A DNA stretch of 64,000 nucleotides from Candidatus Kuenenia stuttgartensis (GTDB lineage: Bacteria; Planctomycetota; Planctomycetia; Planctomycetales; Planctomycetaceae), in NCBI GenBank assembly GCA_945861865.1, contig CAMAWN010000001.1:62001-126000 (forward strand). Reading direction: 5' to 3'. The notes below the pieces were generated by a model. It was not told the DNA's origin. It ran no database searches and saw only the letters and a program-made list of their open reading frames with translations. The number at the start of each line of letters is the position of its first letter. The stretch's first letter is position 1. Both the position numbers and the translations under genes were made by a program. This document shows, piece after piece, positions 40,431 through 50,804 of the stretch.

Positions 40431-42569
40431 CTATTTCGCAGCGACCAATTGTTTGGCCTTTTTCGGATCTTTGTCGGCTCGACGTCTCTCGACGACTTCA
40501 TCCTGCAGGCTGCGGGGGAGCAGCTTGTACTTGCAGAACTCCATCGTGAAGCCGCCTTTGCCCTGCGTCATCGAGCGAAGCTCGTTGGCGTAGTCGAACA
40601 TTTCGGCCAGCGGGACTTCGGCGTTGACGACGCCGATGCCCATGTTGGTGGCCGTCTCAGTGATCAAGCCGCGCTTGCTGCTCAGGTGCCCGCAGACGCC
40701 GCCTTGATATTCCTCGGGGACTTCGACTTCCAGCTTCATGATCGGTTCGAGCAAGCCGAGGTGCGCGTCTTTGAGAATCTCACGCATCGCCCCTTGACCG
40801 CAGATGCGGAACGCCATTTCGGACGAATCGACATCGTGGTAGCTGCCGTCTTCCAGTTGGATTTGCACACCGACCACTTCGCATTCGCAGAGCGGACCCT
40901 TGACCAGCGACATTTGCATGCCGTCGTCGACGGGCTTGATGTATTCCTTGGGGATGCGGCCCTGCGTGACCTCGTTGAGGAAGATGTACGTCTCCTTGGA
41001 GTCGTCCGGCAGCGGGGTCATCTTGCCGACGATGTGAGCGTACTGACCCGAACCGCCGGTCTGCTTCTTGTGCTTGTAGTTGAAGTCGACCGCCTTCGTT
41101 GGCGTCTCTTTGTAGGCCACCTTTGGCTCGCCGACGATGCACTCGACCTTGTACTCACGTTTGATCCGCTCGGTGTAGATTTCGAGGTGCAACTGGCCCA
41201 TGCCGGCGATCAGCACTTCGCCGGTTTCCGGGTCGGACTGCACATGGAACGTTGGGTCTTCGCGACGAAAGCGTTCCAGAGCCTTCGACAACCGATCGGC
41301 ACCGTCGCGTTCAGCGGCTTCGATCGAGAGGCGAATAACCGGCTCCGGAACGAAGATGCTTTCGAGCGCGTAGTTGACTGGCTCACCGCAATAAGTGTCG
41401 CCCGACGCGCACTCGACGCCGACGGCCGCGACGATGTCACCGGGGCCGGCGATGTCGATGTCTGCGCGAGTGTTCGCGTGCATGCGCACGATGCGACCAA
41501 AGCGTTGTCGTTTGCCCGTGCGGGAGTTCGTGTAGCTTTCGCCTTTGACCATGCTGCCTTGGTAAATTCGCATGAAGGTCAATTGGCCGAATTGCTCGAC
41601 GACCGTTTTGAACGCCATGCAGACCAGCGGGTCTTTGTCGCTCTTGGTGAGCGTGACCTTGGCGGCGTCTTCGGCTTCGCCTTCGACTTTCTTGTGGTTG
41701 ATGTTGGTCACAAGAACAGTGCGGTCCAGCGGGCTGGGCAGGTAGTACGTCACCGCGTCGAGCAGTTCTTGCACACCCTTGTTGCGGTACGCCGTGCCCA
41801 CCATGACTGGCGTGATTTCTTGCGAGAGGGTCGCTTCGCGGATCAGCGTCCGAATTTGATCGACTGGAATAGCTCGCTCTTCGAGCAGGGCTTCCATCAA
41901 GCTGTCGTCGAACATCGAGAGCGCTTCGAGCATCTCTTGCCGAGCGGTCGAGGCCTGTTCGGTGTAGCCTTCGGGAATCGCTTCGCGGCGGGTAGTTTCA
42001 CCGTCTTCGCCGTCAAAATAAATCGCCTGCATGGTGACGAGGTCGATGACGCCGGCGAAGTCCGACTCGGCTCCCATCGGCAACTGAATCGGCACAGGCG
42101 TGACATGCAGCTTGTCTTTGATTTGCTGAGTGACCTTGAACGGGTTGGCTCCGACGCGGTCCATTTTGTTGATGAACGCGATGCGCGGAATGCGGTAGCG
42201 CTTCATCTGACGATCGACAGTCAGCGACTGGCTCTGCACGCCACCGACAGCACACAGCACCAGTACGGCTCCATCCAGCACGCGCAGCGAGCGTTCGACT
42301 TCCACGGTGAAGTCCACATGGCCCGGCGTGTCGATCAGGTTGATCGTGTAGTCGTTCCACTCCACTTGAGTTGCGGCGGCGGTGATGGTGATGCCCTTCT
42401 CGCGTTCGAGGTCCATGTGGTCCATCGTGGCACCACCGTCACGGCCTTTGACCTCGTGCATCGCGTGAATGCGGCCAGAGTAAAACAGGATTCGCTCGGA
42501 CAAAGTGGTCTTGCCGGAGTCGATGTGGGCCGAGATGCCGATGTTGCGGACTTTTGTGAGGTCGGACAT
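40431..42569 (-). CDS. Elongation factor G (spdEFG1/mtEFG1-like)
   Basis: 'NIGISAHIDSGKTTLSERILFYSGRIHAMHEVKGRDG', 'DTPGHVDFTVEVERSLRVLDGAV', 'INKMDRVGAN'; full length 712 aa. Confidence 0.95.
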   Translation of the reverse strand: MSDLTKVRNIGISAHIDSGKTTLSERILFYSGRIHAMHEVKGRDGGATMDHMDLEREKGITITAAATQVEWNDYTINLIDTPGHVDFTVEVERSLRVLDGAVLVLCAVGGVQSQSLTVDRQMKRYRIPRIAFINKMDRVGANPFKVTQQIKDKLHVTPVPIQLPMGAESDFAGVIDLVTMQAIYFDGEDGETTRREAIPEGYTEQASTARQEMLEALSMFDDSLMEALLEERAIPVDQIRTLIREATLSQEITPVMVGTAYRNKGVQELLDAVTYYLPSPLDRTVLVTNINHKKVEGEAEDAAKVTLTKSDKDPLVCMAFKTVVEQFGQLTFMRIYQGSMVKGESYTNSRTGKRQRFGRIVRMHANTRADIDIAGPGDIVAAVGVECASGDTYCGEPVNYALESIFVPEPVIRLSIEAAERDGADRLSKALERFRREDPTFHVQSDPETGEVLIAGMGQLHLEIYTERIKREYKVECIVGEPKVAYKETPTKAVDFNYKHKKQTGGSGQYAHIVGKMTPLPDDSKETYIFLNEVTQGRIPKEYIKPVDDGMQMSLVKGPLCECEVVGVQIQLEDGSYHDVDSSEMAFRICGQGAMREILKDAHLGLLEPIMKLEVEVPEEYQGGVCGHLSSKRGLITETATNMGIGVVNAEVPLAEMFDYANELRSMTQGKGGFTMEFCKYKLLPRSLQDEVVERRRADKDPKKAKQLVAAK

Positions 42570-42620
42570 GGAACGTCACCCTGAGGTTGGGAGCCTTTCA
42601 AACTGGAGTTAATTTTTGGC

Positions 42621-42693
42621 GAGCCGGACGGCGTTAGCCACCGGGCTTTTCGCCGGTTTCGGAAATCGTCCGGAGGCTAACGCCGCCCGGCTC
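42621..42693. repeat. Paired inverted repeat upstream of EF-G
   Basis: gagccggacggcgttagccaccgg / ccggaggctaacgccgcccggctc, 22/24 complementary. Confidence 0.88.
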
Positions 42694-43178
42694 ACCTGCG
42701 TAAAGACACAATGAGTCGCGAGGCCCTCATGGCTTCTTGACTCCGAGAACAAACTGGTTGTCGTTGGGAACTTGGCAGGCACTGCGAGATCAATCTCGCG
42801 GTGTAGCCGGGAAAGGCGACTCGACTTGGCCAACTCTGTTGGCCCAGGAGACTCTGCGAAGAAACCAGGAACGGGCGAAAGAGTGGCGGGCGAGACGCTA
42901 GGTCAGGAGCATCTCAAACTGATTGATTGGTAAGAAAATCACCGCAACCATGATCAGCTTTCGTCAATGCGCCTGAATCAATCCTGGTGAGCAACTTGGG
43001 TGGGTTTCGCGGTCCCTGTCCGAGGTCGAGCAACGCCCCTCGAACAACACGCTCCGCGAAAAGGGTCGGCAAAGTACCGTTCTTTTCGACATCTGAAAAG
43101 AGGAAACTTTGGCCTTCATCGAAGATTTGCGAAATTCGCTGGCCGTCAGTTTTTGACGAAATTGCCAGTTTACCGGAC

Positions 43179-44150
43179 TCACGAGGGGAGTGTTTCCAGC
43201 ACCACGGCATCGGCGCTTGGCTCGATGATGACAGGGCCGCAAGTGGCTGGAATCACCAGCGACTCGCCGGCGGCCAGCGATTCTCGCCCGGACGAGGTCA
43301 CGATCTGCACCTGGCCGTCGATCAGCGACAGGATGCGGCAGCGATCCTCCTCCGGCAATCGAAAGGGTGTACCCGTCAGCGTGTGACGATGCCAAACGAA
43401 GTGCTCTGATTGCATCAACTCCTCGCTGAAACCATCGCTCGTCGCCAATTGTCGTGGTGCGAGCGGAGAGATCGGTCCGAGCGAGAAGTCGATGCACGAC
43501 AATGCTTGTTCGATGTGCAGAGGCCGCGCGCGGCCGTGAGTGTCGCGGCGGTTCCAGTCGAACAGCCGAAAGGTCACGTCACTGGGTTGCTGAATCTCGG
43601 CGAGCGCGACGCCGGCTCCGATGGCGTGAACCGTGCCAGCCGGAACGGAGATCACGTCGCCGACACACGCGGGGATCGAGTGCAAGCACTGCTCGACCGT
43701 GCCGGCCGCGAGATGCTGTTCGAGAGTGTTTCGATCAACTCCAGATTTCAGTCCAACCAACAATCGGCTGTTGGGTTCAGCGGCCAGAATGGCCCACGCC
43801 TCCGATTTGCCGTGCTGACCCGGTGCGAGGATCGCCGCTTGCAAGTCGTTCGGATGAACTTGAACGGACATCGTCTCGGCCGCGTCGAGGAACTTGAACA
43901 ACAACGGAAACTGCTTGCGGTTGGCGTGTCGGCCGAGCAATTCGTCGGGATGTTCGCGCACTAAGTCGCGCAACGAGCGTCCGTCGAAGGGGCCGCCGAG
44001 CACTCGGCTTTGATCGTCGCCGAGATCGACGACCTCCCAACTCTCGGCCCAACCGGTGGTGTTCGTGTCCGGTTTGTACCACCGCTGGGCCAATCGCCGG
44101 CCGCCCCACGGGCGCTGTTTGAACAACGGCTGCAAGCGAAGTGGCGGCAT
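43179..44150 (-). CDS. manA: Mannose-6-phosphate isomerase, class I
   Basis: 'PLFKQRPWGGRRLAQRW', 'FPLLFKFLDAAETMSVQVHPND', 'GKSEAWAIL', 'VPAGTVHAIGAGVALAEIQQPSDVTFRLFDWNR'. Confidence 0.93.
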   Translation of the reverse strand: MPPLRLQPLFKQRPWGGRRLAQRWYKPDTNTTGWAESWEVVDLGDDQSRVLGGPFDGRSLRDLVREHPDELLGRHANRKQFPLLFKFLDAAETMSVQVHPNDLQAAILAPGQHGKSEAWAILAAEPNSRLLVGLKSGVDRNTLEQHLAAGTVEQCLHSIPACVGDVISVPAGTVHAIGAGVALAEIQQPSDVTFRLFDWNRRDTHGRARPLHIEQALSCIDFSLGPISPLAPRQLATSDGFSEELMQSEHFVWHRHTLTGTPFRLPEEDRCRILSLIDGQVQIVTSSGRESLAAGESLVIPATCGPVIIEPSADAVVLETLPS

Positions 44151-44330
44151 CGTGCGAAGGGCTGGCGAGAAAGGATTTCAATGTTTGCTCGTAAACGAGA
44201 CGTGGGACTATAGTTCCCCCTTGCTCCATTGCCAAAACCAGCGCGACGCGCCAACGAGTGGCTGTTCGTGATGATCACTCGCTGGCGCGTCGTACTGGTT
44301 GGTGCTGTTGCTCTCACAAGGCGATGACTC

Positions 44331-44534
44331 ATGCCGACCAATGATCCCCTTTCCGGTCTGCCGCCCGACGAACCGCCGCTAGTCGAAGTGTGGTTGGATG
44401 TGGGCGAGGCACTCCGGTTCGGCGACCGAGTGTTGCGAGTGATGGACACTGACGGCGAGGACACGATGCTGCGTCTGGACCGCGTGACGCCAGAGGATGA
44501 CGACGAAACTCGTTGGTCCGAACTGCCGCGATGA
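44331..44534 (+). CDS. Small acidic hypothetical protein
   Basis: 67 aa ORF in a gap between genes with planctomycete-like composition; no family recognised. Confidence 0.4.
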   Translation: MPTNDPLSGLPPDEPPLVEVWLDVGEALRFGDRVLRVMDTDGEDTMLRLDRVTPEDDDETRWSELPR

Positions 44535-44554
44535 CTGAGCCGACTTGTGGCTTC

Positions 44555-44622
44555 GTAGCCAATCTCGCCAGAGATTGGGTGCAGTTCGTGACAACACTTC
44601 AAGCTCTGGCGAGCTTGGCTAC
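44555..44622. repeat. Paired inverted repeat upstream of pyrF
   Basis: gtagccaatctcgccagag / ctctggcgagcttggctac, one mismatch; same family as 32374-32428. Confidence 0.88.
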
Positions 44623-44635
44623 AAAGTTTGTGACC

Positions 44636-45586
44636 ATGACGCACTACATTGAACGACTGCACGCGGCGATTCGGAGAACCAAAACGTCCGCTTTGGTGGG
44701 ACTCGACCCGCGATTCGATCAGCTTCCTCCGAGCGTGATTGCCGCCGCCAAACAGCGAGCGACCTCCGAGCGAGCGATCCAGGCGACCGCGTTTGAAGAG
44801 TTCTGTTGCCGGATCATCGACGTCGTCGCCCCGCTGGTCCCGGCCGTGAAGCCGCAGGCAGCGTTTTTTGAGGAGCTTGGCCCGGACGGCTGCGCCGCGC
44901 TGGCGAATGTCATGCGACACGCTCGGCGAGCGGGTTTGATCGTGATCTGCGATGCGAAGCGCGGCGATATCGGTTCGACGGCAGAGGCGTATGCTCGTGG
45001 CTATTTGGCGGGAGCCGATCCCGATGCGGCGGCTTGGGCGGCGGATGCACTGACTGTGAATCCGTACCTCGGTCGCGACACACTCGAACCATTCGTGAAG
45101 GTCGCGGCCGAACGTGGTGCGGGCTTGTACGTTCTCGTCCGCACCAGCAATCCCGGAGCGGGTACGTTGCAGGACCGCGTGACCGACGGCACGCCGGTCT
45201 ATCGGCACGTCGCGCGGATCGTCGAAGAATTGTCGGTCGCGACGCTGTGTCGGTCGGAGATCGCTGGCGACGACTTCGGCTGCGTCGGAGCGGTGGTCGG
45301 GGCGACGTATCCACAGGAGTTGGCGGAGCTGCGCGAAGTCATGCCGCATGTTCCCTTGCTCGTGCCGGGCTACGGTGCTCAGGGGGGCAGCGCTGCGGAC
45401 GTGCAGGCCGCGTTCCGTGCAGACGGGATGGGCGCGCTCATCAATAGTTCGCGAGCGATCAACTTCGCTCACACCCGCGAACCGTACCGCAGTCAGTTCG
45501 GTTCAGTTCGCTGGGAAGAGGCCGTCGCTGCGGCGACTCGGGACATGATTGCCGAGTTGCGGCGATCGGCGAGCGGAGGAAGTTAA
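44636..45586 (+). CDS. pyrF: Orotidine 5'-phosphate decarboxylase (type 2)
   Basis: '[14 protein letters not shown]', '[12 protein letters not shown]', '[18 protein letters not shown]', '[13 protein letters not shown]'. Confidence 0.95.
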   Translation: MTHYIERLHAAIRRTKTSALVGLDPRFDQLPPSVIAAAKQRATSERAIQATAFEEFCCRIIDVVAPLVPAVKPQAAFFEELGPDGCAALANVMRHARRAGLIVICDAKRGDIGSTAEAYARGYLAGADPDAAAWAADALTVNPYLGRDTLEPFVKVAAERGAGLYVLVRTSNPGAGTLQDRVTDGTPVYRHVARIVEELSVATLCRSEIAGDDFGCVGAVVGATYPQELAELREVMPHVPLLVPGYGAQGGSAADVQAAFRADGMGALINSSRAINFAHTREPYRSQFGSVRWEEAVAAATRDMIAELRRSASGGS

Positions 45587-45660
45587 CCCTCCGAGTCCGA
45601 TTGCGATGATTCGAGACGCCGTTTTTCGCTGCACTCGGAGGAGTAACGTCCTCCGCTCGC
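45569..45660. repeat. Paired inverted repeat overlapping the pyrF stop codon
   Basis: gcgagcggaggaagttaaccctccgag (45569-45595) / ctcggaggagtaacgtcctccgctcgc (45634-45660), 24/27 complementary. Confidence 0.88.
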
Positions 45661-46074
45661 CTTTTCACCTCCGCACAACCCGCATCGTCGGCACAGTCTG
45701 AGCAATTGGTGCGTTGCGTTCGATCGGTGTTTTGCGTGTGATCCGCGTGTCGCGAAGATTGAGCATGTCTGCCGCGACGTCTGTGAGAATCGTGCGGAAC
45801 GATCCGCAATTCACCAGTCTGAGTGTCAAGCCGGTCGATCCGAGAATGCACTCAGTTCTCGCGAATCCGGTTGAACCGCAACCAGCGTTTGTGATGCGAG
45901 GAATGTGAGATCTGAGATCTCAAATTTCAGATCCGAGCGCTCGTGATTGTCAGACCGCTTTGTGAAGCCGGAGTCGTGTCGGATTCGTCCCGACCGCCTG
46001 CGTGAGAACGCAGGGGACGAATTCGGAAGACTCGCGACCAGGTCCGGCTTGTCTTTTTTCGAAGGAGAGTTGCC

Positions 46075-49000
46075 GTGCGCTTTGCATTTTGGACGGAGAA
46101 ACTGCGCCAACGGATGGCTGGCTTATCACGACGTCACCGCGCGCCGCACGCGAACCAACTGGCCGAGCGCTGCGAAGTACGCTGTCTGCCATCAGTGTCC
46201 GCGTTGCTGTACACCGACCCGTTCAATCCGTTGCTGCAAGATCTGACGATCCTCTGTGACGGTCCCGATGACATCTCGGTGAGTGCCAGCGGTGGCAACA
46301 TCCTGATTCAGGTTGGCCAGAACGGCGGTTCCCAAATCACGCTGGTCGGTCAGCCGACCGTCGCTCCGGGCCTGTTGGCTCGCATCGACATCTTCGGCAG
46401 TGATGCCACCAATCGCCTCGCGCTGAACGGCGTAACGACGGCGAACGGCTTCAGTGTGTCGCTGGCGGTCAACGTCGAGGCGGGAGATTCGAACGATCTG
46501 CTGGACGCGACCAGTTCGGACATCGCGGTGTCGCTGCTGGGAGGTGACGGCGACGACGTGATCACCGGCGGCCTCGCGAACGACACGCTGCTGGGTGGCG
46601 ACGGTGCGGACCGGATCAACGGCGGCGTCGGCAACGACAGCTTGCTGGGGGGCAACGGCGCGGACGTGGTCAATGGAGGCTTGGGACTCAATACGATCAA
46701 CGGCGGCGACGGGGCCGACATACTCAACGGCGGTGACGACAACGACAACATCGACGGCGGCAACGGAGCCGACAACATCAACGGCGGCCTCGGCGACAAC
46801 ACGCTCAACGGCGACGGCGGCAACGACACTGTCATCGGCAACATCGGCAACGACACGATCCTCGGCGGAGCAGATCAGGACTTTTTGCTGGGCGGTGGTG
46901 GGAACGACGTCATCAATGCCCAGACCGGCAACGACACCGTCGATGGCGGACTCGGTAACGACTCCCTCGACGGCGGAGACGGCAATGACGCCATCCAAGG
47001 CAGCGACGGAAATGACGCCATCTCTGGCGGGGACGGAAACGACACTGCTCTTGGTGGAGACGGCGGCGACACAATCCTTGGCGGTGCGGGCAACGACAGT
47101 CTGTTAGGTGATGGCCCCGATGCGAACAGCACACAAACCGGCAACGATTCCATCAACGGCCAAGCGGGAAATGACACGATTGTCGGTGGGCGCGGAGCGG
47201 ATACGTTGACTGGCGGAGTCGGTAACGATCTGGTGGCCAGCGCGTTCTCAACGCAGGTCGGACCACCTCCGGCACCGCCTCCACCGCCGGCACCACCGCC
47301 GACGCCGACCCTCGGTGGTGGCACTTTTCCCGATGCCACCGACAGTGGATTAGGCTCGGATTCCGGAGGTCGCAACGTCACGCTTCAGCAAGGCGCGGGG
47401 AATGGCAGCTTGACCCAACCGACGAATTCCGTCGGAGAATTTAATTCCAGCATCTACGATCCCATCGGAGCCATTGCAGCGGCGGATGCCACGTTTGGAT
47501 CGGAAGTTTTCATCAGACAAGGGGTCAATGGCGGCAGCGGAGCGAGGGAAACTTTGGCAACCGCAGCCAGCAACGTCTCCACGATTCGGCTGAATGGAAC
47601 GACCGAAGCGAATTCGACGTTCGACATCGGAACATTACGCTTTGCCCTGACTCAGACCGTGTCACCAACGCTCGATACCAATGGCATCGTGACTGGCTCC
47701 CTGCTGACGCAGACCTTTCGCATCACGAACAATGCGGCGGCGAACGCGGATTTTGAACTCGACCGGTACTACGACGGCGACCTGCGATTCGACGGAACCC
47801 TGCTGGATGGCGGCGGACGTCTCGTGACCGCAGGAGGTGACGAAATTCTGTTTGAAACCGATAACGGCGGAACCGCAGCCTCAACGACGTTTGTCGGCAT
47901 TACCTCGAAGCACGGCACAATTCCCGCCACCAACCGTTTTGAAATGGACGACTTTCCGCTCCTCCTCCAAAACCTCCAGAACGGAGTGGCACTGCAAGAT
48001 CGCATCTTCAACGACACGAACAGCGATGGGGCCATCGACATCGCTTATGACGTGACGCTGGGATTGCGCAACGTCTTCAGCATTCCCGCAGCGGGGACGG
48101 CGATCTACACGACACACACGATCTTTGGATCAGGAATTCCGGCGAGTGTCGTGCCGCCAAACCAGACGCCCGTGGCCGCACCCGACTCAGGCAGCACGGC
48201 CGCACCGAATCCAGTGACGATCGATGTCGTGTCGAACGACAGCGATACCGACGGAGCGGTGGTCTATTCGAGCATTCAAATTGTCTCGGCACCGGCCAAT
48301 GGAACGGCAGTCAGTCTGGGCAATGGATTGATCACCTACACGCCCAATTTCGGTTTCAGCGGAACGGACTCGTTCACGTACACCATCGCGGACAATCAAG
48401 GTGTGGTCAGCAATCTCGCCACTGTGACAGTCACGGTCACCGCAGCAGATATCCTGGGCGATACGTTGTTCGGTAACGATGGCAACGACACGCTCTTGGG
48501 TGGGACCGTGAATGACCTCCTCAACGGCGGTGCGGGCAACGATTCGATCGATGCTGGCGCAGGCAACGACACTGTGTTTGGCGGAGCCGGAAACGACACG
48601 CTCAACGGCGGAGATGGCAACGACTCGCTCAACGGCCAAAGTGGCAACGACGTCCTCGATGGTGGAACCGGAGACGATCAACTCGTTTGGAGTGGAGCGG
48701 GCGACGGCAAAGACACGCTCATGGGGACATCGGGGTTCGACACGGCGATCGCCAGTGGGACGGGATCGAGCAACACCTTTGCGATCGGACAAAATGCGAG
48801 CGGACAACTGACGATCACAGAGTCAGGTGTCACGCTCACCGTGCAGTCGAACATCGTCAACGTGGTTGTGAATGCCAACGGCGGCAATGACTCGATCACG
48901 ATCGGTTCGCTCACCAACGTGACCGGAATGGTGCTGACGATCAACGGTGGCGATGGCAACGATACGCTCGATGCGTCCGGAGCCGTGTTGGGATTCGTGC

Positions 49001-49818
49001 GGATGGGACTGAACGGCCAAGCGGGGGATGATTCGCTGATCGGCAGTGCCGGCACCGACACGCTCGATGGTGGCGATGGCAACGACACGCTCACCGCCGG
49101 AGCCGGAAACGATAGCGTGATCGGTGGATTGGGAGACGATGTGCTCAGCGGCCAGGATGGCAACGACACGCTCAATGGTCAGGACGGCGATGATGCAGTC
49201 GTGGGTGGGAACGGCAACGATTCGATGCTCGGCGGCAACGGTGCCGACACGCTGCAAGGACAGGCCGGCAACGACACGTCCAACGGCGAAGCGGGCGACG
49301 ACAGGCTCGTGGACACGGCCGGCAATGATTCGCTCGTGGGTGGCAACGGCTTGGACACACTCGACAGCGGCAGTGGAAACGACACGCTCGACGGCGGCTT
49401 TGGCGATGATTCGCTCACCGCCGGAGCGGGAAATGACAAGCTGCGTGGCGGCGACGGCAACGACACACTCGACGGCGGCGACGGCGACGACGAATTGAAT
49501 GCCGGCGACGGCGACGACCTGTTGCTGGGCGGCAGTGGCAACGATGGACTCAGCGGCGGCGACGGCGACGATTTGATCAATGGCGGAGCCGGCAATGATG
49601 TGCTGGTCGGCGGCGACGGCAACGACACGCTGCTGGGCGGAGCGGGCAACGACACGCTGCTCGCTGGTGATGGCGACGATAGCATCATTGGGCAAAGCGG
49701 AGCGGACATCATGGCGGGAAACGAGGGCCTGGACACGCTGACGACCGACGCCAGCGATTCGGTCAATGAACTGTTCGCGCTGTCGCAGACGCTGTTGGAC
49801 AAGCTGGACGGCATATGA
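46075..49818 (+). CDS. Large RTX/hemolysin-type calcium-binding repeat protein
   Basis: Dozens of GGxGxDxLxGGxGND nonapeptide repeats in separate blocks, central region with an Ig/cadherin-like 'NQTPVAAPDSGSTAAPNPVTIDVVSNDSDTDGAVVYSSIQIV'. Confidence 0.9.
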   Translation: MRFAFWTEKLRQRMAGLSRRHRAPHANQLAERCEVRCLPSVSALLYTDPFNPLLQDLTILCDGPDDISVSASGGNILIQVGQNGGSQITLVGQPTVAPGLLARIDIFGSDATNRLALNGVTTANGFSVSLAVNVEAGDSNDLLDATSSDIAVSLLGGDGDDVITGGLANDTLLGGDGADRINGGVGNDSLLGGNGADVVNGGLGLNTINGGDGADILNGGDDNDNIDGGNGADNINGGLGDNTLNGDGGNDTVIGNIGNDTILGGADQDFLLGGGGNDVINAQTGNDTVDGGLGNDSLDGGDGNDAIQGSDGNDAISGGDGNDTALGGDGGDTILGGAGNDSLLGDGPDANSTQTGNDSINGQAGNDTIVGGRGADTLTGGVGNDLVASAFSTQVGPPPAPPPPPAPPPTPTLGGGTFPDATDSGLGSDSGGRNVTLQQGAGNGSLTQPTNSVGEFNSSIYDPIGAIAAADATFGSEVFIRQGVNGGSGARETLATAASNVSTIRLNGTTEANSTFDIGTLRFALTQTVSPTLDTNGIVTGSLLTQTFRITNNAAANADFELDRYYDGDLRFDGTLLDGGGRLVTAGGDEILFETDNGGTAASTTFVGITSKHGTIPATNRFEMDDFPLLLQNLQNGVALQDRIFNDTNSDGAIDIAYDVTLGLRNVFSIPAAGTAIYTTHTIFGSGIPASVVPPNQTPVAAPDSGSTAAPNPVTIDVVSNDSDTDGAVVYSSIQIVSAPANGTAVSLGNGLITYTPNFGFSGTDSFTYTIADNQGVVSNLATVTVTVTAADILGDTLFGNDGNDTLLGGTVNDLLNGGAGNDSIDAGAGNDTVFGGAGNDTLNGGDGNDSLNGQSGNDVLDGGTGDDQLVWSGAGDGKDTLMGTSGFDTAIASGTGSSNTFAIGQNASGQLTITESGVTLTVQSNIVNVVVNANGGNDSITIGSLTNVTGMVLTINGGDGNDTLDASGAVLGFVRMGLNGQAGDDSLIGSAGTDTLDGGDGNDTLTAGAGNDSVIGGLGDDVLSGQDGNDTLNGQDGDDAVVGGNGNDSMLGGNGADTLQGQAGNDTSNGEAGDDRLVDTAGNDSLVGGNGLDTLDSGSGNDTLDGGFGDDSLTAGAGNDKLRGGDGNDTLDGGDGDDELNAGDGDDLLLGGSGNDGLSGGDGDDLINGGAGNDVLVGGDGNDTLLGGAGNDTLLAGDGDDSIIGQSGADIMAGNEGLDTLTTDASDSVNELFALSQTLLDKLDGI

Positions 49819-49951
49819 TGCGTCCGGGGCTTGAAACTCCAAAGAGCGGGACGAGGCGCGCGGTCGTGACGTCCGCCAAACGCAGCGTTCGCGGCTCTCC
49901 TTCGGGCGACCCGGTCTGGCGGTCAGACCGGGTCGCCTTTGTTTTTTTGCG

Positions 49952-49981
49952 ATTTCAAATTTCAGATTTCAAATTTCAGAT
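49952..49981. repeat. TTTCAAATTTCAGATTTCAAATTTCAGA short-period repeat
   Basis: Direct reading; relatives at 1432-1453, 2424-2455 and 45905-45935. Confidence 0.8.
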
Positions 49982-50804
49982 TGGCAATCCTTCGCCCGAT
50001 CGCTCCGTTGTGCAGCGCGGTGGCGAGCAGCACTCCGTCGATCCGCGCGGCTTGTAGCGGTTCGAGGTCGACCGCGTTTCGCACTCCGCCGCCGGTGATG
50101 AGGCGGATGCTCGGAGCGAGTTGTCGAATCGAAAGGCACAGATCGAGCGTGCTCGGCCCGCGTTGTTCACCGACGCTGGCGAGATCCAGCACAATCATTT
50201 GCGCGACGCCGATGTCGATCACAGCGCGAGCAATCCCCAGCGGGGTCGCGTCGGACCAACGGGCGTCACCGAGTATCGGTTGCCCCGCCTGCAAGTCGAG
50301 GCTGAAGATGATTCGCTCCGCACCGAACTCACCAATCAACGTCGCCAGCAGCCGCGCATCGGTCAGCGTTTCCAAACCGACGATCACCTTCGCGGCCCCG
50401 GCGTTCAGCAGACGGCTGGCATCATCCGGTGATCGTAGTCCACCGTCGATCCACAGTTCGAAGCCGTCTGCCACGAGCTGCCGAAAGACCCTCTCGTTCG
50501 GCTGCTGATGCAGGATGCCATCCAAGTCCGCGACGTACAGAGTCGTCAGTCCCAACCGGTCGCGAAACGCCCGCGCGACGTCGAGCGGTTGCGCGGAGGC
50601 TGTGAGGACGCTTTCGACCGGCCGATACTCGTCGCGCCGGCCGCCGACGCCACGCACGACAATGCCGTTGAGTAGATCCAGGACAGGCAAAACTTGGAGT
50701 GCGGAGTACTTCTCAAGACGATCGGGTGGCACAGCTTGCCTCAAGCTGTGTGCCGGAGGCATTGAAAACTGTCCGTTGACGTGATTTTGAAAATGAACTT
50801 CCAT
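49962..50804 (-). CDS. HisA/HisF-related TIM-barrel protein
   Basis: 'LPVLDLLNGIVVRGVGG', 'YVADLDGI', 'LWIDGGLRSPDDASRLLNAGAAKVIVGLETL', 'LITGGGVRNAVDLEPL'; both termini lie in repeats so limits are uncertain. Confidence 0.75.
   Translation of the reverse strand: MEVHFQNHVNGQFSMPPAHSLRQAVPPDRLEKYSALQVLPVLDLLNGIVVRGVGGRRDEYRPVESVLTASAQPLDVARAFRDRLGLTTLYVADLDGILHQQPNERVFRQLVADGFELWIDGGLRSPDDASRLLNAGAAKVIVGLETLTDARLLATLIGEFGAERIIFSLDLQAGQPILGDARWSDATPLGIARAVIDIGVAQMIVLDLASVGEQRGPSTLDLCLSIRQLAPSIRLITGGGVRNAVDLEPLQAARIDGVLLATALHNGAIGRRIANLKFEI

Noticed and set aside
40386-42584. 732 aa plus-strand ORF opposite EF-G
   Set aside because: Antisense shadow of a clear EF-G gene; low-complexity His/Val/Asp-rich translation with no family signature.
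42914-43210. 98 aa minus-strand ORF in the EF-G to manA gap
   Set aside because: Overlaps the manA 3' end in another frame and has no recognizable features; the 42700-43178 gap is left unannotated.
45714-45908. 64 aa plus-strand ORF between pyrF and the RTX gene
   Set aside because: Short and lacking a family signature; lies in a repeat-bearing intergenic region. Not excluded, but unsupported.
46540-49700. Dense regular repeats considered as a CRISPR or satellite array
   Set aside because: They encode in-frame GGxGxDxLxGGxGND RTX nonapeptides; there are no unique spacers between identical repeats.
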